Origin: Paenibacillus rhizovicinus
GTDB lineage: Bacteria > Bacillota > Bacilli > Paenibacillales > Paenibacillaceae
NCBI RefSeq assembly: GCF_010365285.1
Contig: NZ_CP048287.1
Span: forward strand, 124,001-188,000
Direction of reading: 5' to 3'
DNA: 64,000 nt
A program made the position numbers and the translations under genes. Each line of letters begins with the position of its first letter. Position 1 is the stretch's first letter. Below the pieces are notes generated by a model. It saw only the letters and a program-made list of their open reading frames with translations. It searched no databases and was not told the origin of the DNA. Below, piece after piece: positions 1-8,412 of this stretch.

Positions 1-816
1 CCGCTGCACTTGCCGGTTTTCAGAGATTGCGTGGAGGCAGGGGTGCGGGCCGTATTGTCCGAGAAACCGATGGCGCCGACTTGGGGCGATAGCCTGGAAA
101 TGGCATCGATTGCGGAGCGTACAGGTTGTCAATTAACATTCTGCCACCAACGCAGATTCGCTTCCGGCAATCGGCAAGTGCGGGAATGGATCCGGCAAGA
201 GGTGTTTGGAGATATCTTACGAATGGACTTGTACTCCTGGCCGAACTTGTTGGATTGCGGCACGCACACAATCGATCAGGCGCTCAGTTTCCTGAGCGAA
301 GCGGAAGCGGAATGGGTGCTCGGCGCCGTCGACGCTTCAGATCCCCTAGAGTGGTTCAACGTGAAAGCGGAAACGATGGCATTCGGAACGATTGCATTAC
401 GAAGCGGGGTAAGGGCGACGCTGTCTGTAGGAGTTCCAGGGGCCGACATGGGCGCCGGCGTACGGCTGTTCGGCACGAAAGGCTTTATCGAGGTCGGATG
501 GGACGGCGAGATCGGCAAGTATGTCCTCTATGACGAACCGGCAAGGAAGCTGGAAGTTCCGGAACCGAAGCCGGGGGAACAGATGGTCGGCGTTGTCCGC
601 AACGCCGTCGATTGTCTTGTAACGGGGGAAGAACCGGAACTATCTTACAAGAAAGCGCTTCGAGCGACGGAAATCATTTTCGCCTTCTATGAATCGGTTC
701 GCCAAAGAGGCCGGATAAGTCTTCCGCTATACGACTTATACGGCGTCACGGACAACCCGTTTGTCTCGATGCTCGAATCCGGTGAACTCGGAAGGAGACA
801 ATCGAATGCCGAATAA
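1..816 (+). CDS. Gfo/Idh/MocA family oxidoreductase, 5' end outside window
   Basis: Open from the first base, so the N-terminal Rossmann part (roughly 80 to 90 residues in this family) lies outside the window; 271 codons are visible. An EKP motif is present at visible residues 21-23, the hallmark of Gfo/Idh/MocA NAD(P)-dependent sugar dehydrogenases, and GTHTIDQAL further on fits the conserved His/Asp of the C-terminal alpha/beta domain. Such enzymes often oxidise a sugar hydroxyl, frequently C3, of a free sugar or glycoside. The next gene, an epimerase-fold protein, overlaps its last 11 bases, so the two are translationally coupled. The pairing resembles YcjS/YcjR-type 3-keto-sugar modules. 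The substrate cannot be read from the sequence. Confidence 0.9.
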   Translation, partial: PLHLPVFRDCVEAGVRAVLSEKPMAPTWGDSLEMASIAERTGCQLTFCHQRRFASGNRQVREWIRQEVFGDILRMDLYSWPNLLDCGTHTIDQALSFLSEAEAEWVLGAVDASDPLEWFNVKAETMAFGTIALRSGVRATLSVGVPGADMGAGVRLFGTKGFIEVGWDGEIGKYVLYDEPARKLEVPEPKPGEQMVGVVRNAVDCLVTGEEPELSYKKALRATEIIFAFYESVRQRGRISLPLYDLYGVTDNPFVSMLESGELGRRQSNAE

Positions 817-1570
817 ATTGAAACTCGGCCTAATCGGCATTGTGGAAGAAGAAGCGAAGCGCGACTTCTGGTGCACGATGGGGCGGGTAGCCGGAATCGG
901 CTATCGCGGCATTGAAGGAGCGGAACAATTGCTCGAAGGTAACGCGGAGGAGAATGTGGCACGGTTCCACTCTCTTGGTTTGCAGGTGCTCACCTGCAGC
1001 GCGAGCCGGGAACTGCTGCGTGAAGATCTGGAGGGCGTGATTTTCCGTGCTCGTCAGCTGCATACCAATCGCGTCACCATCTGGTGGGCACCTTGCGATT
1101 CGGCTGAAAGCATACGAGAGGATATTGAGTTGTATAACACCGCCGGGACCAAGCTGGCCGCCGAAGGAATCAAGCTGTGCTATCATAACCACGATCACGA
1201 ATTTCGCAATGCGTTCGGCGGCGTGACGGCAATGGATTTGCTAGCAGCAGGTACGGATCCAGCGGCATTGTTTTTCGAATTGGATATTGCATGGATTACC
1301 TACGGCGGGGAAGATCCCGCACGGATGTTGCGGAAGTATGCCGGTCGCGTGCCGGCCATTCACGTAAAGGATCTGCACGGACTTGAAAATCAGGAACATC
1401 CATTCACGACCGTCGGTACGGGTATCGTCAAGTTGCGCGAAGCGATATCGACGGCGGCGGATATCGGAACCGAATGGATGGTCGTCGAACAGGATCAGCT
1501 TCGCAACTTAACTGCATTCGAGACGATTACGGCCAGCTATCTTAATTTAAAGGAAGCTGGGTTGATATAA
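806..1570 (+). CDS. sugar phosphate isomerase/epimerase family protein (AP_endonuc_2 TIM barrel)
   Basis: A 254-residue single-domain TIM barrel of the xylose-isomerase-like / AP endonuclease 2 family. ATG 806 is chosen because GAAGGAG lies about 10 bases upstream and the family fold begins with KLGLIG immediately after. Metal-site elements are visible: YHNHDHEF in the middle, FELDIAW, and HVKDLHG near residue 190. Family members isomerise or epimerise free sugars, or act on 3-keto-sugar intermediates. Coupling to the upstream Gfo/Idh gene suggests they work in sequence on the same sugar. Its stop codon overlaps the ATG of the truncated gene that follows (TAATG arrangement), so a third gene was once coupled here. 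Confidence 0.85.
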   Translation: MPNKLKLGLIGIVEEEAKRDFWCTMGRVAGIGYRGIEGAEQLLEGNAEENVARFHSLGLQVLTCSASRELLREDLEGVIFRARQLHTNRVTIWWAPCDSAESIREDIELYNTAGTKLAAEGIKLCYHNHDHEFRNAFGGVTAMDLLAAGTDPAALFFELDIAWITYGGEDPARMLRKYAGRVPAIHVKDLHGLENQEHPFTTVGTGIVKLREAISTAADIGTEWMVVEQDQLRNLTAFETITASYLNLKEAGLI

Positions 1571-1734
1571 TGGAGGCGAACGCATTCGGTTGGGAAGCCA
1601 GTTGGATATGGGGCGGAGAAGAAGCGAGCCCGCGCAACGAGTGGCAATGCTTTCGAGGAAGAGTTGGGGCTGAAGATGATCCGCAGTCGCCGGATCTGAT
1701 CCCCTCTAGATCTCCGCGTAGGCGGATTGGCTAG
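1570..1734 (+). pseudogene. 5' stub of an alpha-L-rhamnosidase-like (GH78-type) gene
   Basis: An ATG overlaps the preceding stop codon, and the first 30 or so codons contain WIWGGEEASPRNEW and CFRG, the pattern that opens many GH78-type alpha-L-rhamnosidases (a WIW segment, then N-x-W-x-C-F-R). Similarity fades after about 44 codons and the frame stops at TAG 1732, whereas a full enzyme would be about 700 to 1000 residues. Everything downstream of the stub is IS-like sequence, so the gene was probably interrupted by insertion and then deleted. The GH78 assignment rests on a short N-terminal pattern and is moderate; that this is the 5' end of a lost coupled gene is better supported. Confidence 0.5.
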
Positions 1735-1740
1735 GCAGAA

Positions 1741-1771
1741 AGCTGACGTCGGTATTCAACCGGCGTCAGCT
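1741..1771. terminator. hairpin in IS-like left end
   Basis: Arms AGCTGACGTCGG (1741-1752) and CCGGCGTCAGCT (1760-1771) pair over 12 bases with one G-U and a 7-base loop. No T-run follows directly, so it may be an IS-end insulator rather than a true terminator. Confidence 0.45.
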
Positions 1772-1773
1772 TC

Positions 1774-1803
1774 AGGCTGTCGAGAAAGTCTCGACAGCCT
1801 TTA
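1774..1803 (+). terminator. rho-independent terminator-like hairpin
   Basis: Arms AGGCTGTCGA (1774-1783) and TCGACAGCCT (1791-1800) are perfect complements around a 7-base loop, and TTTAA follows. It sits three bases after another hairpin. Outward-facing insulation of this kind stops host transcription from entering a transposase gene. Confidence 0.6.
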
Positions 1804-1820
1804 ATTCGTTCAAATAATTT

Positions 1821-1861
1821 AACGCGACACCGCGTTAATATGTTATAATATAAATAACATA
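1821..1861 (+). promoter_or_regulatory. promoter -10 inside paired palindromes, upstream of the truncated transposase
   Basis: TATAAT lies at 1844-1849. It is embedded in a perfect inverted repeat, TATGTTAT (1839-1846) and ATAACATA (1854-1861). A second palindrome, AACGCG-ACAC-CGCGTT, covers 1821-1836 where the -35 would be, and no good -35 hexamer is visible. The arrangement would allow a dimeric repressor to cover the promoter. Confidence 0.45.
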
Positions 1862-1881
1862 TACGAACGGATGGTGCTGCT

Positions 1882-2286
1882 ATGCTGCGCTCGAACAAAG
1901 AGAAACAGCAGAATTATGAATTGGGCGAGCTGCGGATCTTCTTCCAGATCGTGCTACCACTGTCCTTGCCGGTTATGGCAACGGTCGCGCTGTTCCAGAC
2001 GCTGACGTACTGGAACGACTGGTTCCTGAGCTTGGTGTTCATCACCGACAACCACAACATCTCCGTGCAGTACTTCCTGTACAAGATGATGGCGAATATC
2101 CAGTACCTCTCGAGTAACCCGACTGCGGCGGCAGAGATCGCGCGGGCCGGCGGGATGTTCAACTTCCCCAGCGAGACGGTACGGATGGCGCTGGTGGTCG
2201 TAGGCGTTGGCCCGATCGTATTCGCTTACCCCTTCTTCCAGAAATATTTCATCAAAGGCTTGACCGTAGGCGCCGTAAAAGGCTGA
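1882..2286 (+). pseudogene. transposase/ABC-permease chimera: 3' end of an LplC-type sugar permease
   Basis: An open frame of 134 codons whose first 14 codons are an IS1182-type transposase start. From GELRIFFQ onward it is the C-terminal 120 residues of a carbohydrate ABC transporter inner-membrane permease, ending in the usual GLTVGAVKG. The intact permease at 16561-17469 has the same GELRIFFQ segment inside its EAA loop, so the fusion point is within the loop that contacts the ATPase. Most membrane segments are missing, so a transport function is not expected. The reading frame is preserved across the junction, so a short chimeric protein could still be made. A solute-binding-protein pseudogene follows, as in an intact operon. 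Confidence 0.75.
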
Positions 2287-2421
2287 TCGGTCATGACAAG
2301 AGCAACCGCCCTTGGTTTTTAGGTTGAATTGTAACTCTTTCAACAGAGGTTTACAAAAACAAATTTAGATATAACTGGGTAACTGGTTGAGCATATATTA
2401 AATCGTTTAGGGAGGTCCACC

Positions 2422-3991
2422 ATGAAGCACACCAAACAAAAGGCTTCGACGCTTCTTATGCTTCTGCTTGCTCTCGCTCTTGTCGTATCCGCATGCGGTA
2501 AGAGCAGCAACAGCGGGGGCAGCAAAGACAGTAACACCCAGACGGCCGCTAACACGGATACGGGCAGCAAGGACAATGCGGCAGCAACTAATGCTGAAAC
2601 GACGTCTGCAGACGGTGCGATTGATCCTTCAAAGTTGAAGCCGTACAAGCTGAAGGTTGTCTATGAAGGCCCGCCGCAAGCGGACGAAGCTAAAGTAGAA
2701 GAAGCGCTGAACAAGCTTTTAACGGAGAAAATCAATGCGACGATTGATCTTAGACCAATCGACTGGGGCGCATGGGACGACAAGATGAATCTGCTGATCG
2801 CTTCCCGCGAGCCGGTAGACGTTCTCTTCACGGCACAATGGAACGGTTATTCGAAAAATGTCGCCAAAGGGGCTTTTCTCGACCTAGGCCCGCTGCTCGA
2901 CAAGTACGGTCAAGGCATCAAAAATCTCTTGACCCAGCCTTCCTGGAAGGCTCGAAAATTAATGGGAAAAACTATGGAGTGCCGACGAACAAGGAGCTGG
3001 CCACCTCAGCTGGTGTAGTCTATCGGAAAGATATTGCCGATGAGCTTGGGATCGATATGACGAAAGTGAAGACGGCTGAAGATCTTGATGCGGTTTATAA
3101 GATCGTCAAAGAAAAAAAGCCGAATATGATCCCGCTCTATACGCAGGGCGACATATTCGCAAACCACCTCTCCGAATTCGACTTCCTGGGTGATGCTACC
3201 ATTCCTGGTGCCATCTCGAAAGAGGCGAATGACACAACGGTTAAACCGGCTGAATCGTTTGATGTTTACAAGCGTTACCTGAAAGTGGCCCGTGACTATT
3301 ACGTGAAAGGCTACATTAACAAAGATGCCGCCACCACGCAGTTATCCGGCGGTGATGCCTATAAGGCCGGTAACGTCTTTTCCGAGATTGTACCGCTGAA
3401 ACCCGGCAAGGCGGCTGAAATGGCGAACGCAGCCGGTCTTGGCGGCAAACTCGATCAGATTTATTTGATTGGCAAAACCGTTTCGACTGGAGAAACAGCG
3501 GGTGCTATGCTGGCGATCTCCTCCACGTCGAAAGACCCGGAACGCGCCATGATGTTCATTAATCTTCTTCATACGGACAATGACATTGTCAATCTGCTGA
3601 ACTTTGGTATTGAGGGTGTGCACTATACGTTGAACGGAGATGTAATGACTCCGACCGATCAGTCTGGAAATTATGCTCCCGGAGTCGCTTGGGAGCTCGG
3701 CAACCAATTTTTGAACCACGTGTGGAATACCGAGGACCCCAACAAGTGGGAGCAATTTAAAGAGTTCAATCGCGACGCGAAACCTTCACCGGCGCTTGGA
3801 TTTGTGTTTAACAGTGAACCGGTGAAAGCTGAAGTCGGAGCGCTTGCCAATGTAAATAAACAGTACCAACGGGCGTTGGAAACGGGCTCTGTTGATCCCG
3901 ACAAATGCTGCCTCAGTTTGAGAAGGCGTTAAAGTCGGCTGGTCTTGATAAAGTTATAGCAGAAAAGCAAAAGCAATTGGATGCTTCTTAG
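2422..3991 (+). pseudogene. extracellular solute-binding lipoprotein (LplA type), two frameshifts
   Basis: ATG 2422 follows GGGAGGTCC. A lipoprotein signal with lipobox VVSAC and a Ser/Gly/Asn-rich linker are followed by a family 1-type sugar-binding protein closely resembling the intact one at 17544 (KINATIDLRPIDW against KINAKLELNGIDW). The frame breaks near 2951, where one base is missing and the product would end at 3018. It resumes in the next frame through 3903, then breaks again by one base and finishes as LPQFEKALKSAGLDK to the stop at 3989-3991. Both lesions look like single-base deletions. Because neighbours on both sides are also decayed, real inactivation is more likely than two sequencing errors, but error cannot be excluded. 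Confidence 0.8.
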
Positions 3992-4030
3992 CGTCCAAAA
4001 AGTAAGAAACCGTAAGGTTTTTAATCGTGG

Positions 4031-4879
4031 ATGATTGAGAGGTATACAGCGATTCGTTGTGCAGGCTTCTGTAATATAGCGTATTGCGCCCCGGATAACT
4101 GTGCGCTGCTGGCGCAATTCCTGAAGCGCCGGCCGGATGAGCTCGCGATCGTCACCGGCGGTTTGAACCATTTTGCATGGGTTCTCAGTGTGCATGACAA
4201 GAAATCGGGCGAGGATCTGCTTCCGGCATTGATCGCCTTATATCGAGCAAGGCGACTGGTCCGATATGGATTCGGAGATGCAGCGTGAGCTGCATATTTT
4301 CAGAGAATGGTATCACACGTACGGAGCAGTTGCGGCAGGGGCGGTTGATCACCATGCCGAGTATTTGGCATACCGCCCCGACATCCGTTACGCGGAGACG
4401 CCGCCCTTTCACGGTACGGATGAAGAACGACGCCAGCGTCTACAGGAGCTGAAGGGCATCGCGTCCGGCCGGCTCCCATGGCAGGATCTCTTCAAGATCG
4501 GCAGCTGGGAAAGTCCCATCGATGTCGCGGCGCTGGTCGCCGGGGGCAGTGACGCCCGAGTCGACATTTTGAACGTACGTAACGGAAATGCCATCTCCCA
4601 GCTGCCGCCGGAACGGATTGTCGAAGTGTCGTCCGGATCGCAGGTGGGACGTGGTAGCCGGAGGTGTTGCCTCCGTTTCCGGAACCCCTCGCTGCGTTGC
4701 TGCGGCAAGTGTCCGATGTCCACGAGTTCGTGGCGGAAGCAGCGGCCAAAGGGAATGCGGAGCTTGCACGCTAAGCGGTCATGCTGGATCCCGCCGTGAC
4801 GGACAAGCAGGCAGGTTATGTAGTCCTGACAAGAATGCTCGAGGCGCATGCCGACATTCTGCCTCCGTTTAGGCGTTAG
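4031..4879 (+). pseudogene. GH4-family glycosidase fragment (LplD / alpha-galacturonidase type)
   Basis: Translation in three frames gives the second half of a GH4 enzyme: RYTAIRCAGFC then GLNHFAWVLSV, which fits the family's metal-binding segment around a conserved Asn-His, then HHAEYLAYRP and a C-terminal helical part ending ILPPFRR. Frames change near 4250 and near 4655, and an in-frame TAA lies at about 4772. The N-terminal NAD-binding domain (about 140 residues) is absent. The intact relative is at 34434. GH4 enzymes use NAD and a divalent metal to cleave glycosides by transient oxidation at C3; this copy cannot. Confidence 0.75.
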
Positions 4880-5283
4880 GCATCTTTACTTACCTAAGGG
4901 CTCTGGGTTACACACAGACCCAATGTAAAGTGGAAATCCTGTTGAGTTAGTTGAAACACACAGGATTCACAGAAGCACATAATACCTCCATTGCAAGTAT
5001 CTGACTAAAATCAGATCGAGCATTGGAGGTTTGTTATTATTCAAATAATTTCCAGAAACGAAAAAATATGAGTATCTTGAACTAAGCGACTTGAACAAAT
5101 GGGACAAGCCGATGTTAAACCAGCAACTTATAAAAATCATTTATTTACGTACCTTCTTCTAATAATACGTAGATCAAGGAGTATTGTCTGACAATTCATT
5201 AGACGGTTTTAAGAAGCGTAAAGATGAAGGCAGAGTAGTTTAAATTGATGAAAGTGTATTATCCAACCTGCTTAAACTGCCTT
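4880..5283. other. non-coding stretch between two gene remnants
   Basis: About 400 AT-rich bases with no credible reading frame. The one clear structure is a long imperfect hairpin at 4984-5030, annotated separately. Short frames around 5090-5180 contain several stops and were not recognised; they may be further debris of an insertion or a lost gene. Confidence 0.6.
4984..5030. repeat. long imperfect inverted repeat
   Basis: Outer arms ACCTCCATTGC and GCATTGGAGGT pair with one mismatch, and inner arms ATCTGA and TCAGAT (5000-5005 and 5011-5016) are perfect. TTGTTATT follows on the plus side. It could be a terminator, an IS end or a small structured RNA. No gene stops close enough to decide. 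Confidence 0.5.
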
Positions 5284-5539
5284 GGCGAGGGCCGCATCGC
5301 CATCGTTATTCCAGAGGGCGAGGGAACGCCCGACGGGATGACAACGGACTTGGAAGGCAAGCTCTGGATCGCGCAATGGGACGGCTTCTGCCTCTCGCGA
5401 TTTCGATCCCGACACGGGCGAGCGTCTGCTGAAGGTGCCGTTCCAGGCGGCGCGGGTTACGTCCTGCGTGTTCGGCGGCGACCGTCTCGACGAGCTCTAC
5501 GAAAGGGACTCTACTGGTCCAGCATTGATGGATAAATAG
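5284..5539 (+). pseudogene. SMP-30/gluconolactonase-like C-terminal fragment
   Basis: The fragment reads GRIAIVIPEGEGTPDGMTTD and LWIAQWDGF, then changes frame near 5402 and continues FDPDTGERLL and VTSCVFGGDRLDELY before a stop at 5537. The intact lactonase at 41491 has the equivalent IPDGMTSDMEGNLWVAQWGG and SCTFGGSGLDELY, so the family is clear. The first 150 or so residues and the last strand are missing. It completes a row of decayed sugar-catabolism genes. Its 3' end sits directly before the promoter of the GH30 gene. Confidence 0.75.
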
Positions 5540-5548
5540 GTAAAGAAC

Positions 5549-5603
5549 GGATAAGGGAAATCAAGAATAGCACGTAGGCTGGGCCGTGGGCGCCAGTTAT
5601 AAT
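5549..5603 (+). promoter_or_regulatory. promoter with GGATAAG/TCAAG activator box, site A (GH30 gene)
   Basis: GGATAAG is at 5549-5555, TCAAG starts at 5561 (12 bases later), CACGTA is at 5571 and TATAAT at 5598-5603 (49 bases from the box start). There is no recognisable -35 hexamer, which fits an activator-dependent promoter. The same layout recurs at five other promoters in this window. Confidence 0.7.
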
Positions 5604-5610
5604 GTGTTTT

Positions 5611-5626
5611 ATGAAAGCGCTTTATT
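5611..5626 (+). promoter_or_regulatory. catabolite responsive element (cre), CcpA operator
   Basis: ATGAAAGCGCTTTATT matches the cre consensus WTGNAARCGNWWWCAW at 14 of 16 positions. It starts about eight bases after the TATAAT, over the probable transcription start, where CcpA binding represses. The GH30 gene is thus probably both activated by its sugar signal and repressed by preferred carbon sources. Confidence 0.65.
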
Positions 5627-5714
5627 AGATGGTACTAGCATGTTGGAGGTGAAATGGGTCGCTTGCAGCGCAAGCCAGAGGTCATTCTATCACAAATGAG
5701 CTGGAGGTTGGACA

Positions 5715-7802
5715 ATGAAAGCGTCAAAAAAATTAATGATCAAGCTACTCACCGTCATCTGTGTCGTCATGCTGATATCCACGCAAGCAATCGCCGCTCC
5801 GTCGACGGACAATAAGGCAGTCACGGGAGTATCGTTCTCCCGAGCAAGCGATATTTTGGCCGTAGGTGATGAAAAGGAACTCAAAGTGATTGTGTCACCG
5901 GACGATGCGACAGATAAGACAGTGGCATGGTCTACGTCCGATGAATCGGTTGTCTCAATCGATCAAGCCGGGAAAGTAACGGCCAAGGCCAAGGGTTCTG
6001 CAACGATTACCGCGACCACGACGGACGGAGAAAAAGCCGCGAGCCTGTCGATCGAAGTTGTTGGCACCGGGGACGAGAGAGATGTCAAACTTGTCAAAGC
6101 TTTTGCGGAGAACGCCGTTTATAAAATCAACAGCACCGACATAGCAAACGAATCGGATTTGCAAAATGTCGTCATCGGCAAAGTGATCAACGAAGCGCGC
6201 ACCATCGAATTGTGGGCGGTTTATGATATGAAGAAAACCGTCACGACGGTCGGGTACCAACCGGCCGTTGACGAGACCTTTGCGTGCGACCCCAAAGCGA
6301 AAGATGGCGTCTATACGTTTACTGTTACCTTGAATAAAGGCGATGTAACCGAGACGACAAAAGAGCTGTCGATGCCCATTTTCCACAAGACCGTTTCCAA
6401 TTCAAAGGTGTCGATACAGCTTGATGCGAACGGGAAACACCAGACCATGGATGGATTCGGCTTCTTCGGCGCACAGAAGGTTTGGCAGGATGACGGAGGC
6501 GTTCCGCTGGTCGACGAGAAATGGCTCAATACGATGTTTAAGGATCTTGGGGCCACGGTATGGCGCAACGAGCTGTATCCTAACATACCAGTTAACGGCG
6601 ATGCAACCGGTACGCTGCAGGACTGGAAAACACAAAAGCCTGCAGTTCAAGCAATCGTGAAAAAAGCAAAACAACTTCGTATTCCGCTTAAAATTATTTT
6701 GACGGTGTGGTCCCCTCCGGGCGAATGGAAGGTGAAGGCCGGCGATACATGGAGTGAAGACCAGTTCAGCGATCGCACCGAGTACTACGGCAGCACGAAG
6801 GGTGGCGGAACACTCAATCCGAAAAATTATGCGGACTATGCGAACTGGCTGATTGCCGGCATCAAGATGTACAAAGATGCCGGAGCGGATTTATACGGCA
6901 TCAGTCTGCAGAACGAACCGCTGTTCGATGAACCTTACAATTCGGCACAGTATACGCCCGCTTGGTACGTGGAACTGCTGAACAACGTTGTGCCGAAGAT
7001 CAAGAAAATCTATCCTAACGTCAAGATTTACGGGGCCGAGGGCATGCTAGAGCATGAGGTTACCGACTGGCACGTTATGCAGATTCATAAGGCAATCGTT
7101 CAGGATCCGCAAGCCATTAAGAATATCGACGTGTTTGCCGTGCACGGGTACTCCGACGGCGTCCGGGCGTCGGCCATCGAGAATCACAAGGCATACTGGA
7201 CCAAGCATAAACAAATGATCAGTGACCCCTCCCACAAACCCACTTGGATGACGGAAACGTCAGGCTATGTCAACGAGTGGAGAGGCAAGGACGGCACGCC
7301 GGGAGCCTTTGACCTAGGGATCGCCATCCAGTCTGCGCTAGCTTACGGAGACGTATCCGCGTGGGTGTGGTGGCAGGGCAGCGAGAACCAGCTTAGCGGG
7401 GATACGCAATATATCCTGACGCACGGCACCAGTGAGAAGCAATGGTCCTCCGTCACCGACAAGAAATTTGAAGTGTCCAAGCAGTTCTACCGGTTTATAC
7501 GGCCAAACTCCGTGCGAATCGAAAGCACGGTAACCAATCCCAAATATCCGGGTCTTCTCACAACCGCCTACAAGAACGACAAACTGGGCAATACGGTCGT
7601 TGTTCTGGTGAATACGGAAAATACCGATCTCAAGGCTGTCAGCCTGAATGGCAAAGGTATGCCGAATAAGTATAAGTACTACATTACGTCCTCCAACAGC
7701 AACGACAACTGCAGACTGGTAGGCGAAGTGAACGCAAACAAAATTTCGATTCCCGCCAAATCTGTCGTCACGCTGGTCAGTGGAAGCGTAACCGACAAAT
7801 AA
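5715..7802 (+). CDS. secreted GH30-family glycosidase with N-terminal BIG2 domain
   Basis: The product is 695 residues. A signal peptide (basic start, hydrophobic 8-27, AIAAP cleavage region) is followed by a BIG2 immunoglobulin-like domain at about 36-116 (VTGVSFS to TITATTTDGE) and a linker. The GH30 TIM barrel with side beta-domain starts near 230. The acid/base is Glu401 in SLQNEPLFDE and the nucleophile Glu514 in WMTETSGY. The segment LTVWSPPGEWK is typical of GH30 xylanase and glucuronoxylanase relatives, so a beta-xylan or related beta-linked target is likely but unproven. No anchor motif is visible, so it is probably released or wall-associated through BIG2. A strong terminator follows directly and the gene appears monocistronic. 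TGGAGG precedes the ATG. Confidence 0.85.
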   Translation: MKASKKLMIKLLTVICVVMLISTQAIAAPSTDNKAVTGVSFSRASDILAVGDEKELKVIVSPDDATDKTVAWSTSDESVVSIDQAGKVTAKAKGSATITATTTDGEKAASLSIEVVGTGDERDVKLVKAFAENAVYKINSTDIANESDLQNVVIGKVINEARTIELWAVYDMKKTVTTVGYQPAVDETFACDPKAKDGVYTFTVTLNKGDVTETTKELSMPIFHKTVSNSKVSIQLDANGKHQTMDGFGFFGAQKVWQDDGGVPLVDEKWLNTMFKDLGATVWRNELYPNIPVNGDATGTLQDWKTQKPAVQAIVKKAKQLRIPLKIILTVWSPPGEWKVKAGDTWSEDQFSDRTEYYGSTKGGGTLNPKNYADYANWLIAGIKMYKDAGADLYGISLQNEPLFDEPYNSAQYTPAWYVELLNNVVPKIKKIYPNVKIYGAEGMLEHEVTDWHVMQIHKAIVQDPQAIKNIDVFAVHGYSDGVRASAIENHKAYWTKHKQMISDPSHKPTWMTETSGYVNEWRGKDGTPGAFDLGIAIQSALAYGDVSAWVWWQGSENQLSGDTQYILTHGTSEKQWSSVTDKKFEVSKQFYRFIRPNSVRIESTVTNPKYPGLLTTAYKNDKLGNTVVVLVNTENTDLKAVSLNGKGMPNKYKYYITSSNSNDNCRLVGEVNANKISIPAKSVVTLVSGSVTDK

Positions 7803-7816
7803 TCGTGTATCGCCGG

Positions 7817-7850
7817 GTCCTGTCAACATTTGTTGACGGGACTTGTTTTA
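7817..7850 (+). terminator. rho-independent terminator of the GH30 gene
   Basis: Arms GTCCTGTCAAC (7817-7827) and GTTGACGGGAC (7832-7842) pair over 11 bases with one G-U and a 4-base loop, followed by TTGTTTTA. Confidence 0.85.
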
Positions 7851-7892
7851 TTAAATGCTATCACGAACCCATAATCTCATAAAGTTAAAGAT

Positions 7893-7948
7893 GGATAAGA
7901 CATATCAAGAATTGACCGTATGATACCCAGACAAGACAATCTTATAAT
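7893..7948 (+). promoter_or_regulatory. promoter with GGATAAG/TCAAG box, site B (decayed GH30 copy)
   Basis: GGATAAG 7893-7899, TCAAG from 7905, ACCGTA from 7915 and TATAAT 7943-7948, exactly 50 bases from the box start. About 90 bases here are similar to site C at 15454, on both sides of the box, so this promoter is a duplicate of an ABC-operon promoter. It now reads into a GH30 pseudogene. Confidence 0.7.
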
Positions 7949-7965
7949 GGACGTGTGCAAGCAGT

Positions 7966-8412
7966 AAAAGCCAACAAACCTCTCTGGATGACGGAAACGT
8001 CCGGCCATCACGACAATTGAACCGATGCGATGAAGCTGGCCAAAGCGATCTACGTTGCCTTTAAGTACGGTCAAGTAGGATTGGGTCTGGTGGCAGATCA
8101 GCGTCAGCGATGACGCCGATTCAAGCGCTTATTGCCTCCTGATTGAAGGACAACCGACCTCCAGGTATAACGTGTCGAAGCAATTTTTACCGTTACATCC
8201 GCCCCGGAGCCGTTCAGGTTCTGTGCGAGTCCGACGATCCGGAAGTGCTGTCGCTCGCGTTCCTGCACGAGCGGGACCGTACGATTATCTATGTCCTGAA
8301 AACGTGTCCGCTGCCGACCGTTACGTCGCCATTGCAAGCGGGAATGCCGGGGGAGCAGCCGCATATACGGCCTACCGGACATCGGCGGTTAAAGCTGTGC
8401 GATGGCGGATGA
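7966..8412 (+). pseudogene. GH30-like C-terminal remnant
   Basis: The remnant begins NKPLWMTETSGHHDN, containing the GH30 nucleophile motif, meets an in-frame TGA near 8017, continues DAMKLAKAIYVAFKYG, changes frame around 8085 to give WVWWQIS and SRYNVSKQF, then changes again at a T-run near 8190 to give YRYIRPGAVQV. A last shift near 8320 restores SGNAGGAAAYTAYRTS in another frame. These match the C-terminal half and beta-domain of the intact enzyme at 5715 without being identical, so it is an old paralogue. The first two thirds are missing and the fragment is joined directly to promoter site B. Confidence 0.75.

Larger units (their letters stand above)
1735..1923 (+). mobile_element. left-end remnant of an IS1182-type insertion sequence
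   Basis: The first 14 codons after ATG 1882 read MLRSNKEKQQNYEL, which closely matches the start of IS1182-family transposases. Upstream lie two tandem hairpins (1741-1771 and 1774-1800), an AACGCG palindrome (1821-1836) and a TATAAT inside a second palindrome (1839-1861), a plausible IS end with its promoter and terminator-like insulation. The transposase is cut after about 14 codons and joins the tail of a permease gene. The outer boundary and terminal inverted repeat cannot be fixed here without a second copy to compare. The family assignment is from memory of the N-terminal signature. Confidence 0.6.

Noticed and set aside
1738-1803. Complete miniature inverted-repeat element made of the two hairpins
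   Set aside because: The hairpins have unrelated arm sequences and no target-site duplication is visible; they fit better as part of the IS left end.
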